Source: Peromyscus leucopus
Taxonomy: Eukaryota; Chordata; Mammalia; Rodentia; Cricetidae
DNA length: 64,000 nucleotides
Direction: 5' to 3'
Assembly: GCF_004664715.2 (NCBI RefSeq)
Contig: NC_051073.1
Location: forward strand, 62,114,379 to 62,178,378
Shown here: piece after piece, positions 20,673 to 31,594 of the stretch
Layout: every line of letters begins with the position of its first letter
How positions within the stretch are numbered: position 1 is the first letter of the stretch
Position numbers and translations under genes: made by a program
The notes under the pieces: generated by a model
Databases searched by the model: none
What the model was told of the DNA's origin: nothing
Seen by the model: the letters and a program-made list of their open reading frames with translations, nothing else

Positions 20673-21034
20673 TGCTGTGGATATCGTTCTATATAAATAA
20701 AACACTGATGGCCAGTGACCAGGCAGAAAGTATAGGCGGGACAAAGAGAGAGGAAAATTGGGGAAACAGGAAGAAGGAGGGAGAGACACTGCAGCCACCG
20801 CCAGGACAAGCAGCATGTAAAGACGCCGGGTAAGCCACCAGCCATGTGACAAGGTATAGATTTATAAAAATGGGTTAATTTAAGATAAAAGAACAGTTAG
20901 CAAGAAGCCTGACACGGCCATACAGTTTATAAGTGATATAACTGTCTGAATGATTATTTTATACGTGGGTTGTGGGACTTCGGGGATTGGTGGAACCTGG
21001 AGAGAAGCCCTCCAGCAACAAATGGCGCCCAACG
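20673..21034 (+). mobile_element. Endogenous retrovirus 5' LTR plus primer-binding site
   Basis: A 348-bp LTR (20673-21020) runs from TG to CA and carries ATAAATAAAACACTGATGGCC near its start. Two bases later lies TGGCGCCCAACG (21023-21034), which fits the first part of a tRNA-Lys1,2 primer-binding site as used by betaretroviruses and lentiviruses. Related LTRs lie on the minus strand at 35254-35522 and 45841-46182. I see no gag or pol after the binding site, so this is a 5' remnant. The position of the binding site fixes the orientation as plus. Confidence 0.8.
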
Positions 21035-22229
21035 GCTCGAGTTTCCACCTTAAACCTGAGAATATTTAATAACCAATTCTAAACAGAGCCAAAACCAGGT
21101 TCCTGCTTTAGTTTGGGGAAATAGGAACCAGGAGATAAATTCTGACTCCTTCTCCATCTGGAAGAGGGTCTTGAGACAGGTGTTCTGCAGTCTCTCCGGC
21201 CCTTCAAAAGCTCCTGTGTGGCTGTCAGTCTGTCCTTTCTGCCTCGGTTCTCTCTCCTCTCACTTCTGCCTCTCACTCCTTATTAAAATGGTGGCTTGTA
21301 AACATTTACTTTCCAAGGAACCTAGGCTGAGGCTTAATAGATTTTACAGCTATGTGATTTAGCTGGGGTTAAATACAAGAATTTTGGATCCTATTAGAAG
21401 TTCAACCTGCTTACCACCTGCCCCTGCCCCAGAACACTGAGCTGTTCATTTTGATGTCCCAACACTGAGCATACAGTTTCCAGTTATCATAATGGCCGGG
21501 TCCTCTCTTTTTCTTCTCTCTGTAAGATGAATCACATCAGACTAAGGATACTCTTCTTGAGTCTCTGTGCATTATTTGTGGCCTTGGTATCATCTTACTC
21601 AAGCTCTGTGGATATTCCAGCTCCTGCCTTTTTCTTCAGAGTGGTTGCTCTTTTAGCCTGGTGTGCAGAATTCAAAACAGAAAAAGCAGAAGCAGCCAAA
21701 GTCCTCTGTGATGGGCAGAAAATGGCCCCAAAGATACCACGTCCTGTTTCTCAGGCTCTGCCAATGTCTCCTCACTTCAAAAATGCATTTGCAAATGTGA
21801 TTAAATCAAGGCTCTTGAGCTGGGGCTCAATCTAAGTTATCTTGGGCCTCGTTATAAAACAGATAAAAATGAAGATGGACTTCACACGTCCCCAGAAGGC
21901 AATGCATGGGAGCTGTGACTTGTGGTGTTGGCTTTGAATTGTAGCGATGTGGTCACAAATCCAGGAATGCTGGCAGCCATCAAAGCTAGAGAAGGCACAA
22001 AACAAATTCCTCCAGAGCTTGTGTAAGGGGCGTGGGGGGTGGGGGTGGGTTCAATTCTGCTCCTTGGCCTTGGTTTTTAACTCAGTAAGGCTGATTTGAG
22101 ATTTCTGTACTCTGCAGTTAGGAAGAAAAATGTATTTCTGCTGTTTTAAAGGCATCTGGTCTGTGTGATTAATTACAGTGGCCATAGGAAACTTCACAAA
22201 TACAGGTTCTTCTTTAAAAGGGCCTTCAG

Positions 22230-22437
22230 ATATAGCCACTGAGGCCAGAGGACTACAAGTTCAATGCTAGCCTGGGCTACAAAGTGAGTTCCAGGCTAGC
22301 CTGAACCACATTAAGACCCTGTCAATTAAACAAAACAGGTCCTCAGGGATCACTGCCCTCAGCTTTTCATGAACTTTATTTCACATCTCCTACCTCAGCC
22401 TCCTAAGTGCTGTTATTAACCATGCCCAGCCCAGCTC
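22230..22437 (+). mobile_element. B1 fragments
   Basis: 22230-22340 is a plus-strand B1-like stretch (AGCCTGGGCTACAAAGTGAG). 22385-22437 is a short minus-strand piece (CTCAGCCTCCTAAGTGCTG). Confidence 0.6.
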
Positions 22438-22449
22438 AGCCTGTCCTTT

Positions 22450-23032
22450 TTGTACTTTATGTGCATTGATGTTAGCCTGCATGTGTGGCTGTATACTACA
22501 TTCTCTGGTGCAAATGAAGGCCAGGAGAGGGTCTCTGATCCCCTAGAACTAGAGTTACAGACAGTTGTAAGCTATCACGTAGGTCCTGGGAATTGAGCCT
22601 GGGTCCTTTGGAAGAGCAAGAAGCGTTCTTAACCATGGAACCCTCTCTCTAGCCTGTCCAGCCTTTAAAAATATTTAAAGGCTTTATGTGAATGTGTGTG
22701 CCTAAATGAGGTCATGTGTACTGCATGCATGCAAGTACCCATGGAGGCCAGCAGGCACTGGGTTCTCTGGAATTGGGGTTACAGGTACCTATGAGCTCTT
22801 AAACACTAACCCATTTCTCTAGCCCCTCAGTCTGATTTTTGTTTTTTTTTTACTCTGTGCGTGCGTGTGCGTGTATGCATGCTCATGTGTGGTGTAAATC
22901 ACAGCACACCTGTGGAAATCAGAGGATAACTTATAAAAGATGGTTCTCCCCTTCTATCATGTGGACTCTGGGAATAGAACTCAGGTGGTCAGGTGGCAAA
23001 TCCCTTCGTGAGGCCAGCTTGCTGGCTCTTTT
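22450..23032 (-). mobile_element. Three consecutive B3/B2-type SINEs
   Basis: 22450-22658, 22665-22828 (internally deleted) and 22850-23032 each end on the plus strand with a complement of the B2 head (AACCATGGAACCC, ACTAACCCATTTCTCTAGCCC, GCCAGCTTGCTGGCTC). All lie in the same orientation and are diverged. Confidence 0.75.
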
Positions 23033-23254
23033 AATGGTGTTTCCATTCCCACAAGTTTATTCCATCCCAAATTCTGCACTCTTTCAAAGTGTCTAAAGGT
23101 GCTCAGACATTTGTTCTTTAAGCAAAGCTGGGTATCATTTCCAGACGTAGTAAATGAGACCTTGTTTTCTAGAAAAGAAGGTTCTAAGTTTTAGCTGACC
23201 CCTCATGCTCTTCTCAGCCCTCATCTACTCTAAGCCTTCCTATGATAATATATT

Positions 23255-23689
23255 GTGTACCCTAATAAAATTTGCCTGAAGATCAGAGAACAGAACAAGC
23301 CACTAGATTAGACATAGAGGTCAGGCACACACCTTTAATCCTAGCACTCGGAAGCAGAGATCTACCTGGATCTCTGAGTTCAAAGCCACCCTGGACTACA
23401 TGAGATTGACTCAGTCTAGGAGAGAAACAGAGCCAGGCAGTGGTGGCATACACCTTAATCCCAGTACTGGGAAGCACACAGGCCTTTAATCCCAGGAAGT
23501 GATGGCTGGGCAGAGAAAGGTATGTAGGGTGTGAAGAGACAGGAACTAGAGGCTTTTTTCAGCTGGAGTCTTTCATGTGAGGACTCACAGGATTTCAGTC
23601 AGAGGATTCGTGGAATTGGTGAGGTGAGACGTGGCAGTGGCTTGTTCCTTTGTCTCTCTGATCTTCAGGCAAATTTTATTAGGGTACAC
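23255..23689. mobile_element. SINE-containing element with 35-bp perfect terminal inverted repeats
   Basis: 23255-23289 (starting GTGTACCCTAATAAAATTTG) is the exact reverse complement of 23655-23689. The pairing continues inward with small indels over AACAAGCCACT (left) and its complement AGTGGCTTGTT (right). The middle holds B1-like modules (CACACCTTTAATCCTAGCACTCGG and a second CTTAATCCCAGTACT) in one orientation. I do not see an open frame, a polymerase III head at the edge or an A tail, so it is not a plain SINE. I recall similar sequences in cricetid genomes but no classification. Confidence 0.8.
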
Positions 23690-24119
23690 ATATATCACCA
23701 CACCTTCCCTTCTAATATACAGGTGTTTTATAAAATGTGTTCACAGTGTATCCCGCACTGAACTGTGGGTAGTACTTGTTAAAGATGTGCAGCCCATGCC
23801 GCAGGCAAGGTCAGCACAGCCTCTCAGGAAAGTGTAGGGAAGAGTCTAAAGAGACCCAGCAGTCCATCCCTCCATGCTCAGTGGAACTGGAGCCTGAGCC
23901 AGGGCCTCAACTTACCAGGAAGCCTGGCCCCAGTGCTGGATACTCATGATGAGTGCCAGGCCCAGCTCACAGAGGAACCAAGAGTTCTGTCACCTCACGC
24001 TATTCAGGTCACAAAACAGCTGCAAAGGTGTCCGGAAGTCAGGGACTACACACATTTCTAACAACACCAATCAATATTAGGCAATTCATAATCATTTATT
24101 TCCTTCTCTTCCCTCCACC

Positions 24120-24208
24120 CGCTTTGATAAAGGGTCTTGTTACACAGCCCAGATTGTCTCCATCTCTCGAGTCCTGGGATTCCAGGTGACTGCCATGCCT
24201 GCCTGGCC
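24120..24208 (-). mobile_element. B1 fragment
   Basis: GGGTCTTGTTACACAGCCCAG and GAGTCCTGGGATTCCAGGTG resemble a diverged B1 in reverse. Confidence 0.55.
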
Positions 24209-24354
24209 CGTTATTTGACTCTTTAACTAAAAAGCACTTCTCCAAACAGTAACAGCCCACAAATGCACATTCCTGCTGATCCTCCTTCTGAGGACTTATC
24301 TGGGGGTACGCTTCATGAGTGTGCACACAAACATAATGACTGACTCATTGCAGA

Positions 24355-24700
24355 AGTGTAATAGCAAGAAAACCAGAATGAATCAAAATGCCATCATCAT
24401 GAGACTGATTGAATAAATTATGATGTATTCAGACATCAAGACATCATGAAGAAACTGTGTAAGCACCATCATGGAAATGCTTCCAAGGCAAGATGTTGTG
24501 GAGCATGTGTATGCAGACTGCATTTGTGGATAGGAAGGTATAAGAACCCCCTTTCCTATGTGTAAAGAGATGGCTGCTGTGTGTGTGAGAAGTGCTTGCC
24601 TCTGTGGTGGGGGATGGGCACCAAGCAGATGAGGACCAAGGTGGAGAAGGAGACTTTTATCCTGCATATAATTATACTTTGTGACTTGGAACCATGTGAG
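24355..24700 (+). mobile_element. Old L1M 3'-end relic
   Basis: GATTGAATAAATTATGATG, then AGACATCATGAAGAAACTG and TGGAAATGCTTCCAAGGC, follow the order of an old mammalian L1 3' end. Heavily diverged. Confidence 0.4.
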
Positions 24701-24734
24701 TGTAGTGTATACTTAAAAAAAAAAACCAACAATA

Positions 24735-25080
24735 AAATCAAAATAAGTATTTATTGTGCCCCTTACAATAAGAAATCTGGTTTAGGTTCTCCACATCTGA
24801 TTATCTTTGTGTCAAATGATCACCCTGGTAGCCTGTGGGCTGTTCAGGTTGGGTCCATGTGGAAGCCATGGCCACACCTAGCGTCTGGAGAGACAAGTCA
24901 GTTCAGACTAGAAGGTGATTTCTGCCATCCAAGGCTGTGAGGGAAGACCAGTCTTGGGGTTTCTCATTGGTAGAAGCAGTTTCCAAAGGTTCTGAGATTT
25001 GGGTCCCCCATCTCCAGGGCAGCTTCTAGAAAGGAGGAGTCCAGCAAGGGTCTAGTAGGGAGGCATCAGCTGTTCCCGAC
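24735..25080 (-). other. Slc12a8: Slc12a8 3' untranslated region (predicted)
   Basis: This stretch lies directly after the Slc12a8 stop codon on the minus strand and ends just past the first AATAAA seen there (24750-24755). It includes the out-of-frame remains of the ancestral C-terminal codons at 25050-25080. Its true end needs transcript data; longer forms are possible. Confidence 0.5.
24750..24755 (-). promoter_or_regulatory. Slc12a8: Candidate polyadenylation signal AATAAA
   Basis: The complement of TTTATT at this site gives AATAAA about 325 nt after the stop codon, the first such hexamer downstream. Confidence 0.45.
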
Positions 25081-25213
25081 TCACGGGGAGGAATGGTGGT
25101 AGCGATCTCGGGTGGCAAAGTCTGTGTTCTCCTGGGTAAGCTGAGTCATTGCCATGGCAACCTTGGCTGGGGATGGTGCCAAGATGATCTGCTCCCGGGC
25201 GGACCTCAGGCTC
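25081..25213 (-). CDS. Slc12a8: Slc12a8 last coding exon (C-terminal tail, frameshifted end)
   Basis: Encodes the cytoplasmic C-terminal tail of SLC12A8, a divergent member of the cation-chloride cotransporter family that has also been reported to carry nicotinamide mononucleotide. On the minus strand a pyrimidine-rich acceptor (CTCCCACTGAAG) precedes GAGCCTGAGG. The first G completes the Arg codon begun in the previous exon, and the frame then reads [26 protein letters not shown] and [12 protein letters not shown] before TGA at 25081-25083. Human, as I recall it, continues SSLVNREQLMPHY. Here SREQLMPPY and a stop exist just downstream but in another frame, so one base is missing near 25084. 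The result is loss of the last ten or so conserved residues, or a sequence error. Phase and similarity make the identity very secure. Confidence 0.95.
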
Positions 25214-25639
25214 CTTCAGTGGGAGACAACGGATGGGGAGAAGAGAGGAAGACGCAGATGAGCAGTGGAAGCCAGTCTTCCCTGCATAGAGACACTGTGC
25301 AAATGCCAGCTGTCCTAACATTCAGCCTGTATTCAAATGTTTAAAGCATAACTGTTGAGAGCTATAACAGTCTGTGAACTCAAACTTGGCAGCAAGTGAA
25401 GAGAGTAACATTAACTGTTCTTAAGTGGGACAGCATAAAAATGTGCTTTCTGATAAGAGAGGCCCACACTGAGGACGGTGTTGCGAGAGTTCTGTAACTT
25501 TACCTTGTGCTCTTGTCAAATGAGACAACGGAATGGCAAATCTACAGACTGGAGAAGAGTGGAAAGAGAAGCCACTTTGAGTCATTAGGAAGTGAGTTGA
25601 GGTGTTACACAGGCTGCTGGGGAGAAAAGGCATCCAGGG

Positions 25640-26290
25640 TATCCCTACAGCCAACCTCGCCTACGACAATGCCACCTTTCCAGACAGGATGTGCCTATGG
25701 CTGCAATAGTGGTGGGAAGGCTGTGGGTGTAACCAATGCTTTCGGATTGGATTTGAGCCTGCACCACAGGACAGAATCAAGCCTAAGTACCATAAACCTG
25801 GTCGAGAGTCATGGCTTAGGAGGTTGCAGGACCCAGGAAGGAAGCTACTACTGTTGTTTTACTAAAGAACCTGTTGTTAAATGGCCTTCTAAGTTTATTG
25901 TTTATATGCACAGATTAGTGCTGTCCTCAACCTTAGCCAGAGAAGCTTCGCTCTGCAGTGGGTATCCGTTAATACAAAGACTCATAACCCGTCAAAGTGC
26001 TGAGAATGAGTGTCGATTGAGCACTAAGCCCTAGATGAGATGTCTGTGTCAATCCTTGTCACCAAGGCTGAGGGAGCATAAGGAACAGGGGCAGAATGAG
26101 GGAGCCAGAGAATAGGCCGGGGTGCTGTGAAATACTGTCCTTTGGACACGGCATGGCCACTGCCTCGTGAGCTCACTGCAGCTGGGATTGCTCACACACA
26201 GCTAAGTCAACAAGATCAATGGACAGCCCGGTAGGCAACACTCACTGGATGCAGGGCTGTTACAAAAGGACATGAGATGGGAAGAGGTGT
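25640..26290 (+). mobile_element. Lx-type L1 3' UTR fragment
   Basis: GCCACCTTTCCAGACAGGATG, TATATGCACAGATTAGTGCTG, AATACAAAGACTCATAACCC and TGCTGAGAATGAGTGTCGATTG follow the rodent L1 3' UTR in order. The long open frame across it is a chance frame. Confidence 0.65.
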
Positions 26291-26377
26291 GTGCTGCAGG
26301 TGCTGGGAGACTGGGTACACATGATCAAGTGTACGAAATTATTAGCAGAAAAACAAACAAAAGATATTCTATAGAAA

Positions 26378-26457
26378 AGAAGGAAGGAAGGAGAGAGAGG
26401 AGGAAAAAGAAAGGAAGGAAGGAAAGAAAAAGAGAAAGAAAGAAACAAAGAAACAAA
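26378..26457 (+). repeat. Purine-rich (GGAA/GAAA)n tract
   Basis: About 80 bases almost entirely A and G, made of GGAA and AGAAA units. Confidence 0.85.
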
Positions 26458-28139
26458 GTTGAGTGAGGAGTGGTTTCCAAGGCACCAAGGTTACTCAGCA
26501 AGCAGCTAAGGGGTAAAGCACCAAGGCTTTGGGGACCACACCGGTAAGGACAAAGAGAAGCCCAGCTTCAGAGTCCACTGACACCAGCCTCCACACATCC
26601 AGGTGGATACACCAGTGAAGATCATGTTCTAGGCTGGTTCCCGAGGAAGGTGTTAGGGGCTGGGGAGGGCATTGCTGCTCTTAGCTCTGTCCCTCATCAG
26701 CTAGTGGCCTCGGGATGCCTCTGTCTCCACAGGCCTCTGTTTTCTCACCCCTCCATGGCCCTTCCAGGTCCATAGCCTGTCAGGTTGTTGCGTTCTCACA
26801 GAGGCACAGATTTCCTCTGAACATCTTCCCCTCAATCGAATCGGCTATTTCACTCAGAGTAACGTTCAAGTGCTCAAATCAGGAATGTAAAAAAAAGATC
26901 AAGAGTGACGTGAAAAGACAGATGTCTAAGGTAGAACTTCAGCAGCAGTGTCCACTGACTCTGGAAAGCGTCCGATCACATGATCCAGGTGCTACAGCCA
27001 TTTGTTGAGACCATATCTGAATGAGTTAGGCTAAGAGTTCCTAAAAACTGAATTTGCTTCTGTAAGAGTGAAATCTGCAAAACAGACATGGCCAAAAAGA
27101 CACACTAGACAATCATATGTGTTTTGTTTTGAACAGGTAAAAGCCACGCACTCTTCTGGATTCAGGGAAACCAGCTCCGTAGAACGGCTTGCAGACTCTC
27201 ATCTGGACAGATGCTACGGCTCCCGGGAAGACAGCCCTTCTAGAAGTCAGGGTTGACCTCACAGAGTAACTGTAACTGTGAGGCACAGGTAAGCAAACCC
27301 TTCTGCCCGAACACGCCTCACAGTGGCACACCCTTGGTTCTGAAGGACGTTTTGGAAAAAGTCAAAACTACAAAGCAGAAAGCAAGGCTACCAATTTCTA
27401 TTTTTAAGCCACTTCTTGGCCCTTCCCGCCCCTAAATCATCACAAAACACACCCAGGAGCTGGGGTGGGGCCAGCAAGTTTGATGCTCACTTGGCCAAGG
27501 CTCCGCACTCCACTAAACTAGTCCAGAGCTGGGTACTGAGCAAGGAGCCGTGTGGAGTAACCTCTGTTCCAACCACGGGGCTGTCTTTTCCTAGGAACAC
27601 CCTCCTAATGCAGGGACCTTGGCGGCAACATCCCAGGAATTCAGAGTACAGCTGAAGGACCCATGGTGAACTCCACTGCCATTTTTTTTTTTTTTAGGCT
27701 TTCAAGCCAGAAACGACTAAGTACATTCTCGTAAATCAGATTATACCAAATATCCCCACCCACACATTTGAAGCTCAAAATTTTGTAGGCGGCTTCTATA
27801 CCAAACCATTTCCATTTAATCCACTTTCTCTGATGTGCTGCGACCTGGGCCATCCAGCCTCGTGCCTCAGACAGGAAGAGAGGCAGAGGCTACCTCACAT
27901 TCACCACAGCTCCCAGGAGGACACACAGCAGCCAGGAAATGCGGCTGACAGAGAGTTCTCACTCTATTCCCATCCTCCATTTCTGGGCCCTCAAATCTCG
28001 ACTCCTCCCTCTGGTTCCATAACCTTACACCTTTCTCTCTGTCCTCCCAAGTTATAGCACCAAGTTCTCACTCCCTGTGCCAACTTGAACAGATTAGCAG
28101 TATTTTCAGAGTGCTGTCTCAACAAGGATGAAGGGGTAG

Positions 28140-28345
28140 GGGCTGGAGAGATGGCTCGGTAGTTAAGAGAAAGCACTGCTCTTGCAGGGGACCCGAGTTC
28201 TGTTCCCAGCACTCAAGTCGGGCAGCTTACAACTGCCTGTACCTCCAGTTCCAGAGGAATCTAATAACTCTGGCCTCCTAAGGTGCCTACACTCATGTGC
28301 ATGTACTCCCTTCTCCAATACATATAATTAAAAAAAAAAAAAAAG
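28140..28345 (+). mobile_element. B2 SINE
   Basis: Starts GGGCTGGAGAGATGGCTCGG and ends in a 14-base A tail. A B1 follows that tail directly. Confidence 0.9.
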
Positions 28346-28486
28346 GCCAGGCATGGTGGCACTTGGGAGGCAGAGGCAGGCAGATCTCTGTGAATTCAAG
28401 GCCAGCCTGGTCTACAGAGTGAGTTCCAGGATAGGCTCCAAAGCTACACAGAGAAACCCTGTCTCGAAAAACCAAAAAGAAAAAAG
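28346..28486 (+). mobile_element. B1 SINE inserted at a B2 tail
   Basis: GGCCAGGCATGGTGGCACTTG to ACCCTGTCTCGAAAAACC. The CTTTAATCCCAGCACT part of the head is deleted. Confidence 0.9.
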
Positions 28487-28969
28487 GATGTCAGGGATTG
28501 CCGAGTGATGGTTCAGTGTTCTTGGAGTTGGGGTTCTGGAGATGAGTAGTGACGATGACTATGTGACAATGTGATTGTATTTAATACCATGAATATGCAT
28601 TTATATATTCCCTAGGGGGAAACACAAATAGAGAGCAAGGATCCACGCCTACATCTGGAATCAATGGGAACCGGTCCTAATTTCATTAGCAATGACTGGG
28701 TGTGGAAGGCGCAGATATTGGCAAACACAAACGGCACGTCTAGAGTTTCAAAACCAAACCATCAAAATGAAATCAAATAAGCCCTGGGCTGTATTCTGCT
28801 GGGGCTTGCCTGGTCTGCAGCTTTGGCTTCTCACAGGCAGTGAAAGGGGACACAGGACAGAACCCTGAGGCCTTAAAGGATGAGGAAGTTTGGGCTTCCT
28901 CCTAGGGTGGGAAGGAGCCAGAGGGAAGGGGCATCAGGGAACATTCCCTTCAGGATAAGGTCCCCCGTT

Positions 28970-28973
<4 letters not shown>

Positions 28974-29018
<45 letters not shown>

Positions 29019-29086
29019 ATGTGTGTGCACATGTGTGTGTACATGTGTGTGTGCACATGTGTGTGTGCACATGTGTGTGTATGACA
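28974..29086. repeat. (GT)n with TGTGCACA/TGTACA interruptions
   Basis: A pure GT run passes into units of ACATGTGTGTG and GCACATGTGTGTG, a purine-pyrimidine alternating stretch with Z-DNA potential. Confidence 0.9.
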
Positions 29087-29661
29087 CCTGTGCACACATG
29101 CCAGGCTTACTGCAGTCCTTCACAGCGTCTCATCCAAGCCCATACTTGACTTATAGTGTCTGTCACGAGTACAGTGACACCAGCCACCTTTGGCCTGAGA
29201 TGGAAAACATGAGATCCAATTTCACATCCCCTTAGGCTTTGATCTTGGGCCTGATTAAGAACTAGTGGGAATGTGACTCAGACCGTTAACTCCTGAGATC
29301 AGCTCTGGTGACCTGTCACCCAATATTCAGACTCTAGATGAAGGCTCGGCTCATGAAGACTGAGGACATGAAGGGACAGGGCATGAGTCTGTATGGGGTT
29401 CTGAGGAGCCGAAGCTGGGAAAGAGGTGTGCAGGACAGTGAGGAGTGAGGTCTGAGTACTGAGTATGGAGGACCATGAGGAGCAGGTGCTGGGTACTGAG
29501 CGTGGGGACCATGAGGAGCAAACACCAGCCTCCCAGAGCGTCTCCACTGTCAAGCTCTACACCACAGCCCAGGCCCAAGCACAGCCAGGAACCAGACCCC
29601 TGGGCACCTCCCGAGACTGGGCCCCTTGTCCACCCTTGTACCAGCCCCCGTGGGCACAGAC

Positions 29662-29722
29662 CTGCAGGAGGGCATCAGGAGGGACTTCATCCATCGGAAA
29701 AAGCTGAAGTTGGAGGCTGAGC
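29662..29722 (-). CDS. Slc12a8: Slc12a8 penultimate coding exon
   Basis: A 61-nt exon. The acceptor is CTTCCTCACAG and the exon opens with GC that completes the Gly codon from the previous exon. It then encodes [19 protein letters not shown] and ends with the first two bases of an Arg codon. The donor is GTCTGT, weaker than usual. The peptide is nearly identical to the human segment after the last transmembrane helix as I recall it (Lys for Arg, Met for Leu). This is the start of the cytoplasmic C-terminal tail. Phase fits both neighbours exactly. Confidence 0.95.
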
Positions 29723-30307
29723 CTGTGAGGAAGACATGGGCATACATTTCAAGGATTTGTCATAGACATCTTGAACCCCAGCTTCATTAGGGGCTTACAC
29801 ACCCCTTAACACACTCACACACAACTTTCATGTGTGTGTACATACATAGAACGAGCATGCTTTCCCACTCGAACCCAAGAGCATTCACTATCATAGAGCC
29901 TGGCAGTGGCCTTCCTCATGCTCATGGAGAGTTTCCAGAAACTCATTTCTACAATACCTTTGGAGGGGACTGGGTGGAGCCTACTGTGGAAAAATAAGGA
30001 CACGTGCTGCTTCTGCCTTAGGAGTTAACACACATTCTCCCGGTACTCGCTCTTACAGTCACATGTGTGTGCTGAATGCATGCTGTGCAATCCCCACCAG
30101 CACCACACACCCTGAGAACAGGGAACATGGCTTCTCCGTCCTCATAACCTCACAGGATCTGGCACTTAGGGAAGTTCTAACGGGTGTTAAGTGAACGACA
30201 CAGTCCAGCGGGCAGAAATGTTTGAAGCGAGGTGTTTTCATTTTTTTGGTTTTTGTATTGGCCAAAAGAACCTTTGTCTATGACACACTGATCTAAGTTC
30301 AACCTTA

Positions 30308-30630
30308 AATATACATACATAGTGAAATATATATTTATATAACATCATATCACATATTTATTTATTATATATAACATACTATATGTTTTATATAAAATAT
30401 ATATTTATATATTATTTATAATATCAATATGTTATTGCATATAGTTATTATGCATTATAAATTATATACTAAATAATATTTAATTATTACATTCACATTA
30501 ATATTCTGTATAATATATCATATAAATATTGCATATTTGTAAATATAACATATTTATATGGTTATATTATATAATTAGTCTATAATATATTATTATAGAA
30601 TATATGTTATATATTATATGTTACATAAAT
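30308..30630. repeat. AT-rich low-complexity stretch
   Basis: More than 300 bases of TATATT/ATAATA-type sequence with almost no G or C. Confidence 0.9.
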
Positions 30631-30634
30631 ATTG

Positions 30635-31058
30635 AATTTCAGACCAGTACAGGCTACCAAGTGAGACCCCATCTCAATCAAACAAATAAAAACACCTTAT
30701 CTGGGTTGGTGTGGTGCATACCTTTAATCCCAGCACTCAGGAGAGAGAGGCAGGCAGATTTCCATGAGTTTGAGGCCAATCTAGCCTACATAGAGAACTC
30801 TAGGCCAGCCTGGGCTACATAGTAAGGTCTTGTCCAAAAATAAATAAATAAATAAACCCTTGGCCAGGTGGTGGTGGTGGTGGTGGTGCTCACCTTTAAT
30901 TCCAGCACTCAGGAAGCAGGGGCAGAGACAAGGGGATTTCTGTGAGTTTGAGGCCAGCCTGGTCTACAAAGCAAGTTCCAGGACAGCCTGGTCTATTATA
31001 CAGAGAAATGCTATCTCAAAAAACCAAAACAAAACAAACCAAAACAAAACAAAAAAAT
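30635..31058 (+). mobile_element. Three B1 SINEs in a row
   Basis: 30635-30697 is a B1 3' part ending AAACAAATAAAAAC. 30700-30857 is a full B1 with an ATAAATAAATA tail. 30862-31058 is another B1 whose GGTGGTGGC motif has expanded to about seven GGT units and whose tail is CCAAAACAAAAC-rich. Confidence 0.85.
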
Positions 31059-31080
31059 GAAATCCCTTTGTTGATGATCT

Positions 31081-31472
31081 GTCTTTTTACTTTTCTGTTG
31101 CTGTCAAAAACGCCAGGACCAAGACAACTTACAGGAGGAAGGATTTATTTGGGCTTATGGTTCCAGGGGGTTAGAGTCTATCACTGTCACTGAAGGGAAG
31201 TATGGCAGCAGGCAGGCAGGGAGTCTGGAGCAGCAAGCTGAGAGTTCACCTCTTAAACCACAATTAGGAAGCCAAGAAATCAGACTGGGACCAGCATGTG
31301 GCTTTAAAACCTGTGTGGTTTCTGAAACCTCAGAGCACATGTCTAGTGACATACTTCCCCTAGCAAGGCTACATCTCCTCAGCCTCCCCAAACAGTGCCA
31401 CCTAGTGGGACCACGTATTCAGATGCCCAAGACTATGAAGGACATTTCCTTCAAACCACCACAACCTTGGCA
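31081..31472 (-). mobile_element. MaLR LTR (MT/ORR1-type)
   Basis: The reverse complement has GCCCAAATAAATCCTTCCTCC before its end, the usual polyadenylation block of these LTRs. The start on that strand is GTGGTTTGAAGGAAATGTCC. Confidence 0.65.
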
Positions 31473-31497
31473 TGATAAGTTATATATAAAACACCAC

Positions 31498-31587
31498 CCC
31501 CACAAGACAGGGGTTCACGCTAGTCCAGGCTTCCTTCCTCTGCATTCCAAGTGCTAGGATTACAGGCATGCACCACCATGCCCAGCT
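31498..31587 (-). mobile_element. B1 fragment
   Basis: CCAAGTGCTAGGATTACAGGC and CACCACCATGCCCAGCT are a B1 head in reverse. Confidence 0.75.
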
Positions 31588-31594
31588 GAAATTA

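Larger units (their letters stand above)
3061..24734. other. Intergenic region between Heg1 and Slc12a8
   Basis: No exon or conserved open frame is seen here. Recognised repeats are listed separately. Unrecognised stretches over 300 bases include 3061-3540, 3571-4233, 4302-5290, 5330-7070, 7602-8030, 9361-11340, 13440-14900, 16130-16990 and 21040-22225. They contain only short chance frames and simple-sequence patches such as AGG repeats near 6246. Confidence 0.75.
25214..29661 (-). other. Slc12a8: Slc12a8 last intron
   Basis: Lies between the last two coding exons. It holds an L1 3' UTR fragment (25640-26290), a purine-rich tract, a B2/B1 pair and a GT array. I see nothing recognisable in 26460-28130 apart from a short T run near 27680, nor in 28490-28970 or 29087-29661. 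Confidence 0.9.

Noticed and set aside
25052..25321. Minus-strand 89-codon frame ending SREQLMPPY as the real Slc12a8 end
   Set aside because: Only its last nine or so residues match. The exon's true frame, set by the splice phase and a long match, is a different one and stops at 25081.
25507..26034. Plus-strand open frame of 175 codons
   Set aside because: It lies in an L1 3' UTR fragment, which is non-coding.
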